Positions 26,231 to 36,186 are shown, numbered from the stretch's first letter. The stretch: 64,000 nucleotides of DNA from Cyanobium sp. NIES-981 (GCF_900088535.1 NZ_LT578417.1:2480001-2544000); one strand, 5' to 3'. Numbers and translations are program-made. The notes: generated by a model not told the origin, from the letters alone.

Positions 26231-26329
26231 ATGACGAGCAGCATGATGAGCAGCTTCGGATCACTCCTTGCCCTGGTCGGGCTTCTGGGCTTCACCCTGG
26301 TGGAGGTGGCCCTCCGCTTCGCCGGCTGA
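26231..26329 (+). CDS. Possible 32-residue single-span membrane peptide
   Basis: A short frame, ATG 26231 to TGA 26329, encodes a Met/Ser start then FGSLLALVGLLGFTLVEVAL and a short basic end, a typical single membrane helix of the size of small photosynthetic-complex subunits. It overlaps the 3' end of lnt on the other strand by 69 bp. I do not recognise it as a known Psb/Pet/Psa peptide. Coding is plausible but unproven. Confidence 0.35.
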   Translation: MTSSMMSSFGSLLALVGLLGFTLVEVALRFAG

Positions 26330-27817
26330 CTCCGCTCTGCAGCCGGGGCTGCCGGTCCTCCAGCGGGTGAGGGCCCCCGCCCCCACGAGGACCAGCAGCA
26401 GGGCCTCCCCGCAACGGCCATAGGGGGTGAGGCCGGCACGGAGCTCCGGCTCGAACAGCGCCACAGCGGCGCGCCCCGGCGCCAGGGCGGCCTGCACGAT
26501 CCCCTGGGGAGTCACCAGCAGGCTGGGGCCGGTGTTGGCGGAGCTCACCAGCCAGCGCCCGGTTTCGATGGCCCGCAGCTGCGCCAGCGCCGCGAACTGG
26601 CGCTGCAGCATCAGGGGGTAGGGATCGAGGTTGGCGCTGGCCAGCAGCCAGGTGGCACCGTTCCGGCTGGCCGCCGCGAGGGCGCCGCCATCGGAGATCT
26701 CGTAGCAGATGGCCACCGCCACCGGCCCCGCAGGCCGGATCAGCAGGCGGGACGGGGCCCCCGGCTCCACCCCGCCGACCGCCGAGAGGCCGCTCCAGCG
26801 CCACCATGACGCCAGGGGAACCCATTCCCCCAGGGGCACCAGCCGGTGCTTGTCCACCGCGCCGCTGGCCTGCCGCGCCCCCGGCTCGAACCGCAGCAGG
26901 GCGCTGCGCTGTTCCGGCCCGCCGGCGCCGTCCTGCCAGCGAAAGCCGCCACTGAGCAGCTCCACCGCCGCCGGTTGGGCCAGCCGCGGTTCCAGCCCGA
27001 GGGCGCCTTCCGGCAGCACCACCACCGCCGCCCGCCGCCGCTGGGCCTCCGCCATGGCCTGCTCCAGCAGGAGCGCCAGGCGCTGGCGGGCCGCCCCTGT
27101 CTGCTTCTCGCGGGTGGGGATGGCGGGCTGCAGCACCAGCACGCGCTCGCTGGCCGCAGACCCTGGAGGCTGGCCGGCGAGCAGCGCCGCCCCCGCCCCG
27201 TGCAGCAGCAGCACCAGCAGCAGCCAGGTCGCCAGGCGGCGGAGGCGGCCGGCGGGGGCGGCGACCACGCGCCACAGCCCCCAGCCGAGCAGAACCTGCA
27301 CCGCCGCCACCAGGCCGCTGCCGCCCAGCACCGCCAGACCGGCCAGCGGCCTGTCGTGGGGCAGGGGCGCAGCGCCGAGGCCCAGCCAGAACAGCGGGCC
27401 GCGGGCCAGAAGCACCTCCGCCAGGCCCCACACCCCACTCAGCAGCAGCGCCGTGCCGGGGCGCTGGGGCCCCAGCACGGCCGCAAGCCAGGCCCAGCAG
27501 GCCAACAGCACGGCCCCCAGTGCCGCACACAGCAGCAGCAGCAGCCCACAGAGCGGCAGGCTGAGGGGCAGGGGCACCCCAATCCAGTCCAGGGGGTGCA
27601 GCCCCAGCAGCCAGCGATGGCTCAGCAGCACCGCCAGCCCGCCCCACAGCCCGGAACCGAGCAGCAGCTGCCGGGACGGCCCCAGGCCACTCGCGCTCCA
27701 CAGCAACGCCAGCGCCAGCCAGGCCAGCGGCGGGCATCCCAGCGGAGGCAGAGCCAGCCCCGCCAGCAGGCCGGAAACCCCCACCACGATCCAGGCCAAC
27801 CGTCCCTCGACCGCCAT
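26261..27817 (-). CDS. lnt: Apolipoprotein N-acyltransferase
   Basis: A 518-residue inner-membrane enzyme that adds the third acyl chain to lipoproteins. Several membrane spans fill the first 210 residues. A nitrilase-type domain follows, with the catalytic Glu in VVLPEGALGL, the Lys in VDKHRLVPLGEW and the Cys in AICYEISDGG, so all three catalytic residues are intact. The C-terminal 35 residues are polar and may be an extension. It is divergent from the small helical protein gene at 27868. Confidence 0.93.
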   Translation of the reverse strand: MAVEGRLAWIVVGVSGLLAGLALPPLGCPPLAWLALALLWSASGLGPSRQLLLGSGLWGGLAVLLSHRWLLGLHPLDWIGVPLPLSLPLCGLLLLLCAALGAVLLACWAWLAAVLGPQRPGTALLLSGVWGLAEVLLARGPLFWLGLGAAPLPHDRPLAGLAVLGGSGLVAAVQVLLGWGLWRVVAAPAGRLRRLATWLLLVLLLHGAGAALLAGQPPGSAASERVLVLQPAIPTREKQTGAARQRLALLLEQAMAEAQRRRAAVVVLPEGALGLEPRLAQPAAVELLSGGFRWQDGAGGPEQRSALLRFEPGARQASGAVDKHRLVPLGEWVPLASWWRWSGLSAVGGVEPGAPSRLLIRPAGPVAVAICYEISDGGALAAASRNGATWLLASANLDPYPLMLQRQFAALAQLRAIETGRWLVSSANTGPSLLVTPQGIVQAALAPGRAAVALFEPELRAGLTPYGRCGEALLLVLVGAGALTRWRTGSPGCRAESAGEAEGHLHQGEAQKPDQGKE

Positions 27818-27867
27818 GGCAGTCCAACCTAGGAAGCGCCAAGGTTGAAGCAGACCCGACCACTGCG

Positions 27868-28206
27868 ATGGACTCCTCCAACCCTCTGCACCAGCTGCTG
27901 CTGCGGGGCCTGGGCACCACCTCCCTGGTGAGCGACCGGCTGCGCTACGTCACCCAGGAGTGGGTGCGCAGCGGCAAGCTGGACCCCAGCCACGCCTCCG
28001 CCCTGGTGGAGGACGTGCTCAGGGCCCTGCGGGGGGACACCCCGGGGCTGGAGGAACAGGCCGGCCGGCAGCTGGAGCGCAACCGCGACCAGCTGCTGCA
28101 GGATCTCGGCATTCCCCTGCAGCGGGAACTCGACGAGCTGCGGGGGCGGATCGACCGGCTGGAGCAGGCCCAGCGCCAGCGCAACGGCGAGGCCGCGGGC
28201 GAGTAG
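27868..28206 (+). CDS. Small helical protein, phasin-like, 112 aa
   Basis: An amphipathic, helix-rich protein. The first half includes [22 protein letters not shown], and the C-terminal third is a coiled coil ([20 protein letters not shown]). The layout resembles phasin or granule-associated and SMF-like small proteins in cyanobacteria, but I cannot assign it firmly. It lies 28 bp upstream of the FKBP gene on the same strand, so co-transcription is probable. Confidence 0.65.
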   Translation: MDSSNPLHQLLLRGLGTTSLVSDRLRYVTQEWVRSGKLDPSHASALVEDVLRALRGDTPGLEEQAGRQLERNRDQLLQDLGIPLQRELDELRGRIDRLEQAQRQRNGEAAGE

Positions 28207-28234
28207 GCAGAATCATGCCCCCCGCGGGTCCGTC

Positions 28235-28843
28235 ATGCGCGACATCCTGATCAGCACCACCGTCTGTGTGGCCTGTCTGCTGCTGGCGCTGGTGAGTCAG
28301 CTGGTGAATCCCACCACGGTGGAGGCCGCCGCTCCCGCCGCCCCCATGGAAGCCGCCGCCATCGCCGCCCAGCCCCGGGCGGCGATGGCCAGCTTTGAAC
28401 TCGACCCCGACGACCCCAACCCCACCCTCTTTGCCATGGCCCCCGACTCCAGCCCCGACATCGCCCAGGCCAGTGCCCTTGGCGGCGACATGGTCGCTCC
28501 CAAGGAGCGGGTGACGCCCAGCGGCCTGCGCATCACCGATCTGGTGATCGGCGATGGCCCCGAGGCCAGCTCCGGCCAGACCGTGAGCGTGAATTACCGC
28601 GGCACCCTCGAGAGCGGCAAGGAGTTCGACAGCAGCTACGGCCGCGGCCCCTTCTCCTTCCCCCTCGGTGCCGGCCGGGTGATCAAGGGCTGGGACGAAG
28701 GCGTGGCCGGCATGCAGGTGGGCGGCAAGCGGAAGCTGGTGATCCCGCCGGACCTCGCCTACGGCGAGCGCGGCGCCGGCGGCGTGATCCCGCCCAACGC
28801 CACCCTGATCTTCGAGGTGGAACTCCTCCAGATCGGCCGCTGA
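28235..28843 (+). CDS. FKBP-type peptidyl-prolyl cis-trans isomerase, membrane-anchored or exported
   Basis: A 202-residue protein with an N-terminal hydrophobic segment (about 5-24, [15 protein letters not shown]) that suggests export or lumenal location. Then comes an Ala-rich linker and a complete FKBP domain from about residue 95: [20 protein letters not shown], then [19 protein letters not shown], then [20 protein letters not shown]. The residues lining the FKBP pocket are conserved. It probably assists folding in the periplasm or thylakoid lumen. Confidence 0.93.
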   Translation: MRDILISTTVCVACLLLALVSQLVNPTTVEAAAPAAPMEAAAIAAQPRAAMASFELDPDDPNPTLFAMAPDSSPDIAQASALGGDMVAPKERVTPSGLRITDLVIGDGPEASSGQTVSVNYRGTLESGKEFDSSYGRGPFSFPLGAGRVIKGWDEGVAGMQVGGKRKLVIPPDLAYGERGAGGVIPPNATLIFEVELLQIGR

Positions 28844-28951
28844 TCCATGGGATGCCGGCCGGGCCCGCATCAGGGAATCTGTAGCGATCGTTAGGATCCC
28901 CCCACCCACCGGGCACACCGGCGGGAAACATTCAGCACGTCAATCACATCC

Positions 28952-29551
28952 ATGGCCCATACGCTGCCCACGCTGCCCTACGGCCTCGATGCGCTCGAGC
29001 CCCATATCTCCCGTCAGACCCTCGAGTTCCATCACGGCAAGCACCACAACGCCTACGTCACCAACCTCAACAAGCTGGTGGAGGGCACGGACCTCGACGG
29101 CAAGAGCCTCGAGGACACCATCACGGCCGTGGCAGGTGACGCGGGCAGGGCCGGCGTGTTCAACAACGCCGCCCAGGTGTGGAACCACAGCTTCTACTGG
29201 CAGTGCATGAAGCCCGGTGGTGGTGGGCAACCCACCGGCGCCCTGGCCGAGAAGATCAATGCCGACTTCGGCAGCTTCGAAGCCTTCGTGGAACAGTTCA
29301 AGACCGCCGGCGCCACCCAGTTCGGCAGCGGCTGGGCCTGGCTGGTGCTGGACGGCGGCACCCTCAAGGTGACCAAGACCGCCAACGCCGACCTGCCCCT
29401 GGCCCATGGCCAGAAGGCCCTGCTCACCATGGACGTGTGGGAGCACGCCTACTACCTCGACTACCAGAACCGCCGCCCCGACTACATCACCACCTACCTC
29501 GAGAAGCTGGTGAACTGGGACTTCGTGGCCGCCAACCTGGCCGCTGCCTGA
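28952..29551 (+). CDS. sodB: Iron superoxide dismutase
   Basis: A 199-residue Fe-SOD. Metal ligands are visible as the His in [13 protein letters not shown], the His in [12 protein letters not shown], and Asp/His in [27 protein letters not shown] is the Fe-type signature. It detoxifies superoxide in the cytosol. It has its own terminator at 29593 and is convergent with queA. Confidence 0.95.
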   Translation: MAHTLPTLPYGLDALEPHISRQTLEFHHGKHHNAYVTNLNKLVEGTDLDGKSLEDTITAVAGDAGRAGVFNNAAQVWNHSFYWQCMKPGGGGQPTGALAEKINADFGSFEAFVEQFKTAGATQFGSGWAWLVLDGGTLKVTKTANADLPLAHGQKALLTMDVWEHAYYLDYQNRRPDYITTYLEKLVNWDFVAANLAAA

Positions 29552-29592
29552 TCCGCGGCGTCCCCACCCGGCGCCTGCCCCCGTGGCAGCAG

Positions 29593-29617
29593 GCCCCCGC
29601 TCCAACGGGGGCTTTTT
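29593..29617 (+). terminator. Rho-independent terminator of sodB
   Basis: A 7-bp stem GCCCCCG/CGGGGGC with a 6-base loop is followed directly by TTTTT, 42 bp after the stop. The canonical form makes this the clearest terminator in the window. Confidence 0.85.
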
Positions 29618-29629
29618 CATGGAGAGGGT

Positions 29630-30874
29630 TCAGGCGGCCGCCCCCGGATGTCCGGGGGCGCCGGATGCCAGGGCCTGGGGCAGCACCGCCTCCGGCGCGA
29701 TCCACATGGCATCGCCGTAGGAGAAGAAGCGGTAGTGCTGCGCGATGGCCTCGGCGTAGAGCTCCAGCAGGCGCCGTCGGCCGATCAGCGCACTCACCAG
29801 CAGCAGCAGCGAGCTCTTCGGCAGGTGGAAGTTGGTGAGCAGGCCCTGCACCACCGCGAAGCGGAACCCGGGCTGGATCACCAGATTCACCGGGCCGGTG
29901 TGGGGCCGCAACACGCCGCCGTGCAGGGCCGCCACCCCCTCAAGGCTGCGCACACTGGTGGTGCCGATGGCGATCACCCGGCCGCCCCGGGCGCGGCAGG
30001 CCTGCACGGCCGCCACCAGCGCCTCGCTCACCTCCACCCACTCGCTGTGGAGTTCGAGGCCGCGCAGGTCTTCGGTTTCCACCGGCCGGAAGGTGCCCAG
30101 CCCCACGTGCAGGGTGGTGGTGGCGATCGCCACGCCGCGGGCCCGGATCGCGGCGAGCAGCCCATCGCTCAGGTGCAGGCCGGCGGTGGGGGCGGCCACC
30201 GCACCGGGGCGGGCGGCGTAGCGGGTCTGGTAGCGGTCGTTGTCGGAAGCGTCGTGCTCGTGGATGTAGGGCGGCAGCGGAATGGCGCCGTACTGCACCA
30301 GCAGGGGTTCGAGGGAGGCGGCGTCGGTGCAGGCGGCAGGAAACTGCACGATGCAGCCCCCGGTCTGGGGGTCACGGCCGCAGATCGTCACGGCCAGGGG
30401 CTCCTGGCCCGGGGCCACCACCTCCAGGGTGTCGTCCGGGTGCAGCCGCTTGGCCGGCTTGGCCAGGCACAGCCAGCGGCCAGGCCCCGCAGCGGGAGCA
30501 GGCACCGGCAGGGAAGCCGTCAGCGCTGCGGCGGAGGGCTGCCAGGGTTCCAGCACCAGCAGCTCCACGCGGCCACCACTGGCGCGGCGCGCCTCCAGGC
30601 GGGCCCGCAGCACCCGGGTGTCGTTGACCACCAGCAGATCGCCGGGGCGGAGCTGATGCTGCAGATCCCACACCCTCAGGTGACGCAGACCTGGCGGGCC
30701 GGCCTCGGTGCCGGGCTCGGCCCCCACCGCCAGCAGCCGGGCAGCATGGCGGGGCTCCACCGGCCGCTGGGCGATCCGCTCCTGGGGGAGCAGGAAGTCG
30801 TAGCTGGACAGCCTGAGGTCGTCAGGGTCGACGCCCTGGACCGCGGCAGGGACCTGATCGCACGCGCTGGACAC
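29630..30874 (-). CDS. queA: tRNA S-adenosylmethionine ribosyltransferase-isomerase QueA
   Basis: The protein transfers the ribosyl part of SAM to preQ1-modified tRNA in queuosine synthesis. It has family blocks [19 protein letters not shown] at about residue 20, [43 protein letters not shown] and [15 protein letters not shown]. It is 414 aa long; the first 18 residues before VDPDDLRL may be an over-long start. Convergent with sodB, and 16 bp downstream of the E2 gene on the same strand. Confidence 0.94.
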   Translation of the reverse strand: MSSACDQVPAAVQGVDPDDLRLSSYDFLLPQERIAQRPVEPRHAARLLAVGAEPGTEAGPPGLRHLRVWDLQHQLRPGDLLVVNDTRVLRARLEARRASGGRVELLVLEPWQPSAAALTASLPVPAPAAGPGRWLCLAKPAKRLHPDDTLEVVAPGQEPLAVTICGRDPQTGGCIVQFPAACTDAASLEPLLVQYGAIPLPPYIHEHDASDNDRYQTRYAARPGAVAAPTAGLHLSDGLLAAIRARGVAIATTTLHVGLGTFRPVETEDLRGLELHSEWVEVSEALVAAVQACRARGGRVIAIGTTSVRSLEGVAALHGGVLRPHTGPVNLVIQPGFRFAVVQGLLTNFHLPKSSLLLLVSALIGRRRLLELYAEAIAQHYRFFSYGDAMWIAPEAVLPQALASGAPGHPGAAA

Positions 30875-30889
30875 CGGTGAGCAGGGGGG

Positions 30890-32266
30890 TCAGAGGGCCA
30901 GGCTCTCGGGGTTGGTCTCGATCAGCTGGGCCAGGTCCTTGAGGAAGGCGGCGGCATGGGCCCCGTAGATGGTGCGGTGGTCGCAGGTGAGGTTCACCTG
31001 CATCTGGTTCGCCACCCGGATCGATCCGTCCTTGCCGGCCACCACGCAGGGGCGGGAGGCGGCCACCGCCAGGATGGCGCCGGTGCCGGGGGGCAGGATC
31101 GCATCGAAGCGATCCACGCCGAACATGCCCAGATTGCTGAGGGTGAAGGTGCCGGTGCTGTACTCCTCCGGTTGCAGCTGCTTGCTGCGGGCCCGGGCCA
31201 CCAGATCGGCCCAGCTGCGGGCCAGGGCGTAGATGTCGGTCTTGTCCGCGCTGGCCAGCACGGGCGTGATCAGGCCGCCGTCCTCCATCGCCACGGCCAC
31301 GGCCACGTTCACGGCCGCGGGGTAGGCCATGGCACTGCCGTCGGCGGAGGTGGCGGCGTTCACCTGGGGATGGCGGGCCAGGGTGACGGCCACGGCCTTG
31401 GCCAGCAGCGCCGTCATGGTGACGCCCTTGCTCTTCACCTGCTTGTAGAAGGCGTCGAGCTTGGTGGTGGTGATCGTGTAACCCACCCGGAAGGTGGGCA
31501 CCGCCAGGCTGGCCAGCATGTTGCGGTTGACCGCGTTCTGCAGGGTGTTGAAGGCCACGGCCTCGCCGGGGCGGCCGAAGGTCTGGCCGGCGGGGGCCGG
31601 CGCCGGCGCACTGGCACCGTTGCCGCCGGCAGCGGCAGCCGGCGCCGATCCCTCGGCCACCCGGGGCACGCTGATGGGCTGGCCGGTGGCGGCCAGCACG
31701 TCCTCGGCCTGGATGCGGCCATGGGGACCGCTGCCGCGCAGGGCGCCCAGATCCACGCCCAGCTGGCCGGCCAGCTTCTTCGCCCGGGGCGTGGCCACCA
31801 CCCGCCCCCCGGCACTGGGCGCCGGGGCGCTCACCGGGACCGTCACGGTTGGAGCGGCGGCTGGAGCGGGTGCCGGGGCCGCAGCGACAGGGGCCGGGGC
31901 GGGAGCCGGAACCGGCGAGGGGGCCGCCGGCGCAGCGGCGGCGGCGGGGGTTGCGGCGGCCGGTGCCGGAGTGGCCGCGGCAGGGGCTGCGGGTGCCGCG
32001 GCAGCGGCGGCAGCGATCTCCTCCTCGGTTTCCACGATGAGGCCGATCGTCTCACCCACAGGAGCGGTGCCACCAGCCGGCATCAGCACCGCGGCGAGAA
32101 AACCCTCCTGGAAGGCCTCCACATCCATGTCGGCCTTGTCGCTCTCCACCACCAGCACGGACTCGCCGCGCTCGACGCGCTCACCGGGCTGCTTGAGCCA
32201 CTCCACGATCTTGCCCTCCGTCATCGTGGAGGAGAGGGCGGGCATGAAGATTTCGTGGGTGGCCAA
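30890..32266 (-). CDS. Pyruvate dehydrogenase E2, dihydrolipoamide acetyltransferase
   Basis: A 458-residue core subunit of the pyruvate dehydrogenase complex. The N-terminal lipoyl domain has the lipoylated Lys44 in ESDKADMDVEAF. A long Ala/Pro linker (about 85-150) follows, then an E3/E1-binding domain (VATPRAKKLAGQLGVDL) and the catalytic domain from about 230. The catalytic motif reads TCDHRTIYGAHAA: His is present but the usual Asp of HxxxDG is Tyr, as in plastid and other cyanobacterial E2 proteins. LipB, which starts its lipoylation, is encoded about 2.6 kb upstream on the same strand. Confidence 0.93.
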   Translation of the reverse strand: MATHEIFMPALSSTMTEGKIVEWLKQPGERVERGESVLVVESDKADMDVEAFQEGFLAAVLMPAGGTAPVGETIGLIVETEEEIAAAAAAAPAAPAAATPAPAAATPAAAAAPAAPSPVPAPAPAPVAAAPAPAPAAAPTVTVPVSAPAPSAGGRVVATPRAKKLAGQLGVDLGALRGSGPHGRIQAEDVLAATGQPISVPRVAEGSAPAAAAGGNGASAPAPAPAGQTFGRPGEAVAFNTLQNAVNRNMLASLAVPTFRVGYTITTTKLDAFYKQVKSKGVTMTALLAKAVAVTLARHPQVNAATSADGSAMAYPAAVNVAVAVAMEDGGLITPVLASADKTDIYALARSWADLVARARSKQLQPEEYSTGTFTLSNLGMFGVDRFDAILPPGTGAILAVAASRPCVVAGKDGSIRVANQMQVNLTCDHRTIYGAHAAAFLKDLAQLIETNPESLAL

Positions 32267-32294
32267 CGGAGTGCGCCGCGCAGTTGCGGGGATT

Positions 32295-32738
32295 TTACGA
32301 GGCGCCTTCGATGGCCTCGATCACCCCGTCGCGCACCAGCACCGAGGCCTGGAGCTTCTCCACCAGGTTGTCGCCCACCTGCACCTCGCAGAAACTCTCC
32401 AGCTGCCCCTGCTCCACGATCTGCTCCATCTCGAGTTCGCGCACCTGGCGCTGCTGCTCGAGGATCTGGCGCTTCTGCTCCTCGAGCTCGGCGCGCTTGG
32501 CGGCCACCTGCTGCTGCACCGAGGCCACCTGGTCCTGCACCCGCGGATCGAGGGGGTTGATGCTCTGGCGGCGGATCTCATCCACCAGCTGCTGGCCCTC
32601 CTGCTCCAGCTGGGCCAGCTGGGCATCGCTGCCGGCCAGGGCGTTGCTGAGCTCGCGCTCCGCGTCCTCCTTCCAGCGGGGCGTGACCACCGCCCGCACG
32701 GTGATGGAGCGCTTGATCGACAGACTGCCGTTGGCCAT
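32295..32738 (-). CDS. YlqD-family coiled-coil protein
   Basis: A 147-residue protein with SLSIKRSITVRAVVTPRWKE at the start, a long central coiled coil (about 45-110, rich in Gln and Glu), and a C-terminal beta segment GDNLVEKLQASVLVRDGVI. This matches the YlqD family, of unknown function. It sits 28 bp upstream of the E2 gene on the same strand. Confidence 0.8.
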   Translation of the reverse strand: MANGSLSIKRSITVRAVVTPRWKEDAERELSNALAGSDAQLAQLEQEGQQLVDEIRRQSINPLDPRVQDQVASVQQQVAAKRAELEEQKRQILEQQRQVRELEMEQIVEQGQLESFCEVQVGDNLVEKLQASVLVRDGVIEAIEGAS

Positions 32739-32819
32739 GCGGGAAGGGATGCAACGGTCAGGCTCTCAGCCGCGCGGGCGCAGGTCAACCGGCGGTTGCC
32801 CGCACCCCGGCAGCACCGC

Positions 32820-34835
32820 TCATCCCGCCCCGTAGAGGGCGTCGATCACGGCGGCGTCACGGCTGGCGATGCGATCGCGGCGCTGCTTGAGGGTCTGGGT
32901 GAGCAGACCGTTCTCCAGGCTGAAGGGCTCCACCAGGGCCACCCCTCCCAGCCGCTCATCCGGTCGCGATCCGGGCCGTTCGGCCAGCAGCCGGTTGCAC
33001 TCCCGGGTCAGGGCCCGCAGCAGGGCCGGTTCCGCCGGGCTGGAGGCCTCCCAGACCAGGCCCGCCGCGGCGGCGAAGGCCTCCAGCGCCTCGGGTCTGG
33101 CCACCAGCAGGCCGCCGAGCTGCTTGCGGTCCTGCCCCACCAGCATCACCTGCTCGATCAAAGGGCTGGCCACCAGGGCATCCTCGAGGGGCCCCGGCTC
33201 GATGTTCTCGCCACTGCTGAGCACGATCGTGTCCTTGGCCCGGCCGGTGAGCACCAGGGTGCCGTCCGGCAGCAGATGGCCGAGGTCGCCGGTGTCGAAC
33301 CAGCCCTCGGCATCGATCACCTTGGCGCTGGCCTCGGGCTTGCGCCAGTAGCCGCCCATCACCTGGGGGCCGCGGGCCAGCACCAGGCCCCGCTGGCCCT
33401 TCGCCAGGGGCTGGTGGGTGTCGGGATCGGCGATGCGGATCGCCGTGCCGGGCAGGGGCTGGCCCGCGCTGCCGCGGCGGTTGGCCCAGGGGCGGCGGCA
33501 AGTGAGCACCGGGCTGGTCTCGGTGAGGCCATAGCCCACCAGCAGCTCGATGCCGATCGCCTCGAAGAAGGCATCCACGTGCAGGGCCAGGGCACCGCCG
33601 CCACTGATGGCCGTGCGCAGGCGGCCGCCCACCAGCTGGCTGCGCACCTTCGGCCAGAGCAGGGCCTCGGCCAGGCGGTGCAGGGGCCAGCGCAGCACCG
33701 CCTCCAGCGCCGCCCGCAGCCGCGTGGGGAGCGGCTCGTGGGTCAGGGTGAGATCCCGGGCCCGCCGGCGGGCCAGCGCCTGGGCGCGGCTGTTGGCCAG
33801 GGCAGCCCGCAGCAGCCGCTGGCGGGCACGGGGCAGGCCGCCGAGAGCGTCCTCGAAGCCGGAGAGGATCGCCTCCCACAGCCGCGGCACGCTGATCAGG
33901 TAGTGGGGCCGCACCCGCTGCAGGTCGGCCCGCAGGTGCTTGAGGGTGGTGTAGCTCTGGTGACAGCCGCAGGCCAGCAGGAAATACTCGGCGCTGCGCT
34001 CGTAGGAATGCCAGATCGGCAGCACGCTCACCACCCGGTCGCCGGGATGGGGGGTCACCGCCACGCCGAGGTGCCGCAGCTGGTGCAGCAGGTTGGCGTG
34101 GGTGAGCGGCACCCCCTTGGGCTGGCCGGTGGTGCCCGAGGTGTACAGGATCGTGGCCAGCTGGCCGGGGTCGGCCGGGGGCTCGGGAGCGGCCTGGCCC
34201 GCGGCCAGCGCCGCCTTCCCCCGCTCCATCAGCGCCTCCCAGTGGAGCAGCACCAACCCCTCGGCGCCCTCGAGCGCAGCTGCTGACGGGAGGTCACCCT
34301 CCAGCACCAGCACAAACGCCAGGGCCGAACGCTGGGCGCCATCGAGCTGGAGCTTCGTCAGCAGGGCGGCGGTCTCCACCACCAGCCCCATCGCCCCGGA
34401 GTCGCCCAGGATGTAGCGGAGCTCCTCCGCCGGCGCGGCACTGCCCCGCACGGCATCGGCGGCGCCGCAGCGCATCACCCCCTGGTCCACCTGCAGCCAG
34501 CGGGGGCTGTTCTCGGCGAAGAGGGCCACCACCGTGCCGGGGCCGACCCCCAGGGCAGCGAGGCCGGCCGCGCACTGCTCGATGGCCCGGTGCAGCTGAT
34601 TGAAACTCAGCGTGGAGGGGGTGGGGGCATGGGGAGCCTCCAGGGCCGGGGCGTCGCCGTAGAGCCGGCTCAGCGGAGCCCAGAGGCCATGGATGGCGCT
34701 GAGGTCATGCCAGTCGGTGCGCAGGGCCAGGGCCTGCTGATCGCGGGCACTGCCGCTCCAGCGGATTTCGGCCACCCCGCCGGAGCCCGGCAGGCGCCTG
34801 GGAGCGGAAGCGGCCACAGCGGTGTCAGACGCCAC
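32820..34835 (-). CDS. Long-chain acyl-CoA/acyl-ACP synthetase (AMP-forming)
   Basis: A 671-residue adenylate-forming enzyme. The AMP-binding P-loop is YTSGTTGQPKGVPLTHAN. Further motifs are VGYGLTETSP, GWFDTGDLGHLLPDG and the C-terminal LTGRAKDTIVLSSGENIEP. In cyanobacteria the single enzyme of this type (Aas) recycles free fatty acids onto ACP, which is the likeliest role. I chose GTG 34835, 28 bp after the lipB stop, because the open frame further upstream overlaps lipB and is low-complexity. Probably co-transcribed with lipB. Confidence 0.9.
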   Translation of the reverse strand: MASDTAVAASAPRRLPGSGGVAEIRWSGSARDQQALALRTDWHDLSAIHGLWAPLSRLYGDAPALEAPHAPTPSTLSFNQLHRAIEQCAAGLAALGVGPGTVVALFAENSPRWLQVDQGVMRCGAADAVRGSAAPAEELRYILGDSGAMGLVVETAALLTKLQLDGAQRSALAFVLVLEGDLPSAAALEGAEGLVLLHWEALMERGKAALAAGQAAPEPPADPGQLATILYTSGTTGQPKGVPLTHANLLHQLRHLGVAVTPHPGDRVVSVLPIWHSYERSAEYFLLACGCHQSYTTLKHLRADLQRVRPHYLISVPRLWEAILSGFEDALGGLPRARQRLLRAALANSRAQALARRRARDLTLTHEPLPTRLRAALEAVLRWPLHRLAEALLWPKVRSQLVGGRLRTAISGGGALALHVDAFFEAIGIELLVGYGLTETSPVLTCRRPWANRRGSAGQPLPGTAIRIADPDTHQPLAKGQRGLVLARGPQVMGGYWRKPEASAKVIDAEGWFDTGDLGHLLPDGTLVLTGRAKDTIVLSSGENIEPGPLEDALVASPLIEQVMLVGQDRKQLGGLLVARPEALEAFAAAAGLVWEASSPAEPALLRALTRECNRLLAERPGSRPDERLGGVALVEPFSLENGLLTQTLKQRRDRIASRDAAVIDALYGAG

Positions 34836-34863
34836 GACAGGGACGGGGAGAATGCCACCAGGG

Positions 34864-35544
34864 TTACCACCCTTCCAGCCGCTCGTGCTCCAGGGGGGGC
34901 CGCAGCGTGAGATGGAACTGCCGGGCGAAGGCCTGCAGCAGGGGTCGCCGCAACTCCTCGGCCCTGAGTCCAGGCAGGACATCCGCCAGGCGGCCCACGG
35001 GACGGTCGGCGAGGCCGCAGGGCACCACGGCCTGAAAGCCCGTGAGGTCGGCGTCCACGTTGAGGGCGAGGCCGTGCTGGCTGATCCAGCGGCGGGCGCC
35101 GACGCCGATCGCCGCCACCTTGCGTCCCTGCAGCCACACGCCGGTGAGCCCCTCGAGGCGCTCTCCCTGGAGACCGAACCGGGCCAGGAGATCGATCACC
35201 ACCTGTTCCAGTGCCCGCAGGTAGAGGTGCAGATCCGCCCCATGGCGCTGCAGGTTGAGCACCGGGTACAGCACCAGCTGGCCCGGCGCGTGGTGCGTCA
35301 CCTCCCCGCCCCGGTCGATGCGGTGCAGCGGCAGGGGCGGAGCTTCCGCGGGAAAGCGGAGAAAGGCCTCGGAGGCGCCGCGGCCCAGGGTGTAGCAGGG
35401 CTGGTGCTCCAGCAGCAGCACGGCATCCGGACCCTGCGGGCAGGCGAGCAGGCGCTGCTGCAGCTGGCGCTGGGCCTGCCAGGCGGGCTCGAAGGCCACG
35501 GGCCGCTGCGCTTCGAAAAGGATTGCGTCGAGCTGGGAGTCCAC
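34864..35544 (-). CDS. lipB: Octanoyltransferase LipB
   Basis: A 226-residue enzyme moving octanoyl groups from ACP to lipoyl domains. The acyl-intermediate Cys lies in [12 protein letters not shown] and the active-site Lys in [14 protein letters not shown]. Earlier blocks [14 protein letters not shown] and [18 protein letters not shown] are typical. Divergent from the HPF gene. The downstream acyl-ACP synthetase and E2 genes link it to fatty-acid and lipoate metabolism. Confidence 0.94.
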   Translation of the reverse strand: MDSQLDAILFEAQRPVAFEPAWQAQRQLQQRLLACPQGPDAVLLLEHQPCYTLGRGASEAFLRFPAEAPPLPLHRIDRGGEVTHHAPGQLVLYPVLNLQRHGADLHLYLRALEQVVIDLLARFGLQGERLEGLTGVWLQGRKVAAIGVGARRWISQHGLALNVDADLTGFQAVVPCGLADRPVGRLADVLPGLRAEELRRPLLQAFARQFHLTLRPPLEHERLEGW

Positions 35545-35598
35545 GGGCCGGCGTTCCTAGCGTTGGGCCAGGCCAGCAACGGAGGTAGCTGCCATCTG

Positions 35599-36186
35599 AT
35601 GAAACTGCTGATTCATGGCCGCAATCTGGAAGTGACTCCCGCCATCCGGGAGTACACCGAAACCAAACTCACCCGCGCCATCAACCACTTCGAGGGGATG
35701 GTGAAGGAAGCTGACGTGCACCTGTCGGTGGCCCGCAACCCGCGGGTGCCCCAGCAGATCGCCGAGGTCACCATGTTCGCCAACGGCACGGTGATCCGGG
35801 CCCAGGAGCACAGCGACAACCTCTACGCCAGCATCGATCTGGTGGCGAGCAAGCTCACCCGCCAGCTGAACCGCTACAAGGAACGGGTGCACGCGCGGCA
35901 CCAGGGGCCCGTGCACCGCTCGGCACGGGATGAGGAGGCCGGTGCCGCCAGCCTGCCGCCGCCTGGCAGCAGCCTCACCGACGGCAAGGAACCGGAGCTG
36001 CCCAGCCGGGGCGTGCGGCGCAAGTACTTCGCCATGCCCCCGATGAGCCTGGAGGAGGCCGTGCACCAGCTCGAGCTGATCGACCACGACTTCTACGTGT
36101 TCCGGGAGGCCGAGAGCGGGCAGATCCAGGTGGTGTACCACCGCAACCATGGAGGATTCGGGGTGATCCAACCGAAGGATGCGTGA
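35599..36186 (+). CDS. hpf: Ribosome hibernation promoting factor, long form (light-repressed LrtA type)
   Basis: A 195-residue protein. The N-terminal S30AE/YfiA domain (MKLLIHGRNLEVTPAIREYT to about residue 105) binds the small subunit. After a variable linker, the C-terminal dimerisation domain has KYFAMPPMSLEEAVHQLEL and HDFYVFREAESGQI. Together these form the long HPF that pairs ribosomes into 100S dimers. A GGAGG lies 14 bp before the ATG. Its stop overlaps the deoC start (GTGA). Confidence 0.95.
   Translation: MKLLIHGRNLEVTPAIREYTETKLTRAINHFEGMVKEADVHLSVARNPRVPQQIAEVTMFANGTVIRAQEHSDNLYASIDLVASKLTRQLNRYKERVHARHQGPVHRSARDEEAGAASLPPPGSSLTDGKEPELPSRGVRRKYFAMPPMSLEEAVHQLELIDHDFYVFREAESGQIQVVYHRNHGGFGVIQPKDA

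Noticed and set aside
31494-34286. 930-codon plus-strand frame opposite E2, YlqD and acyl-ACP synthetase
   Set aside because: It covers three real minus-strand genes, and the translation is low-complexity with Gly/Gln/His bias.
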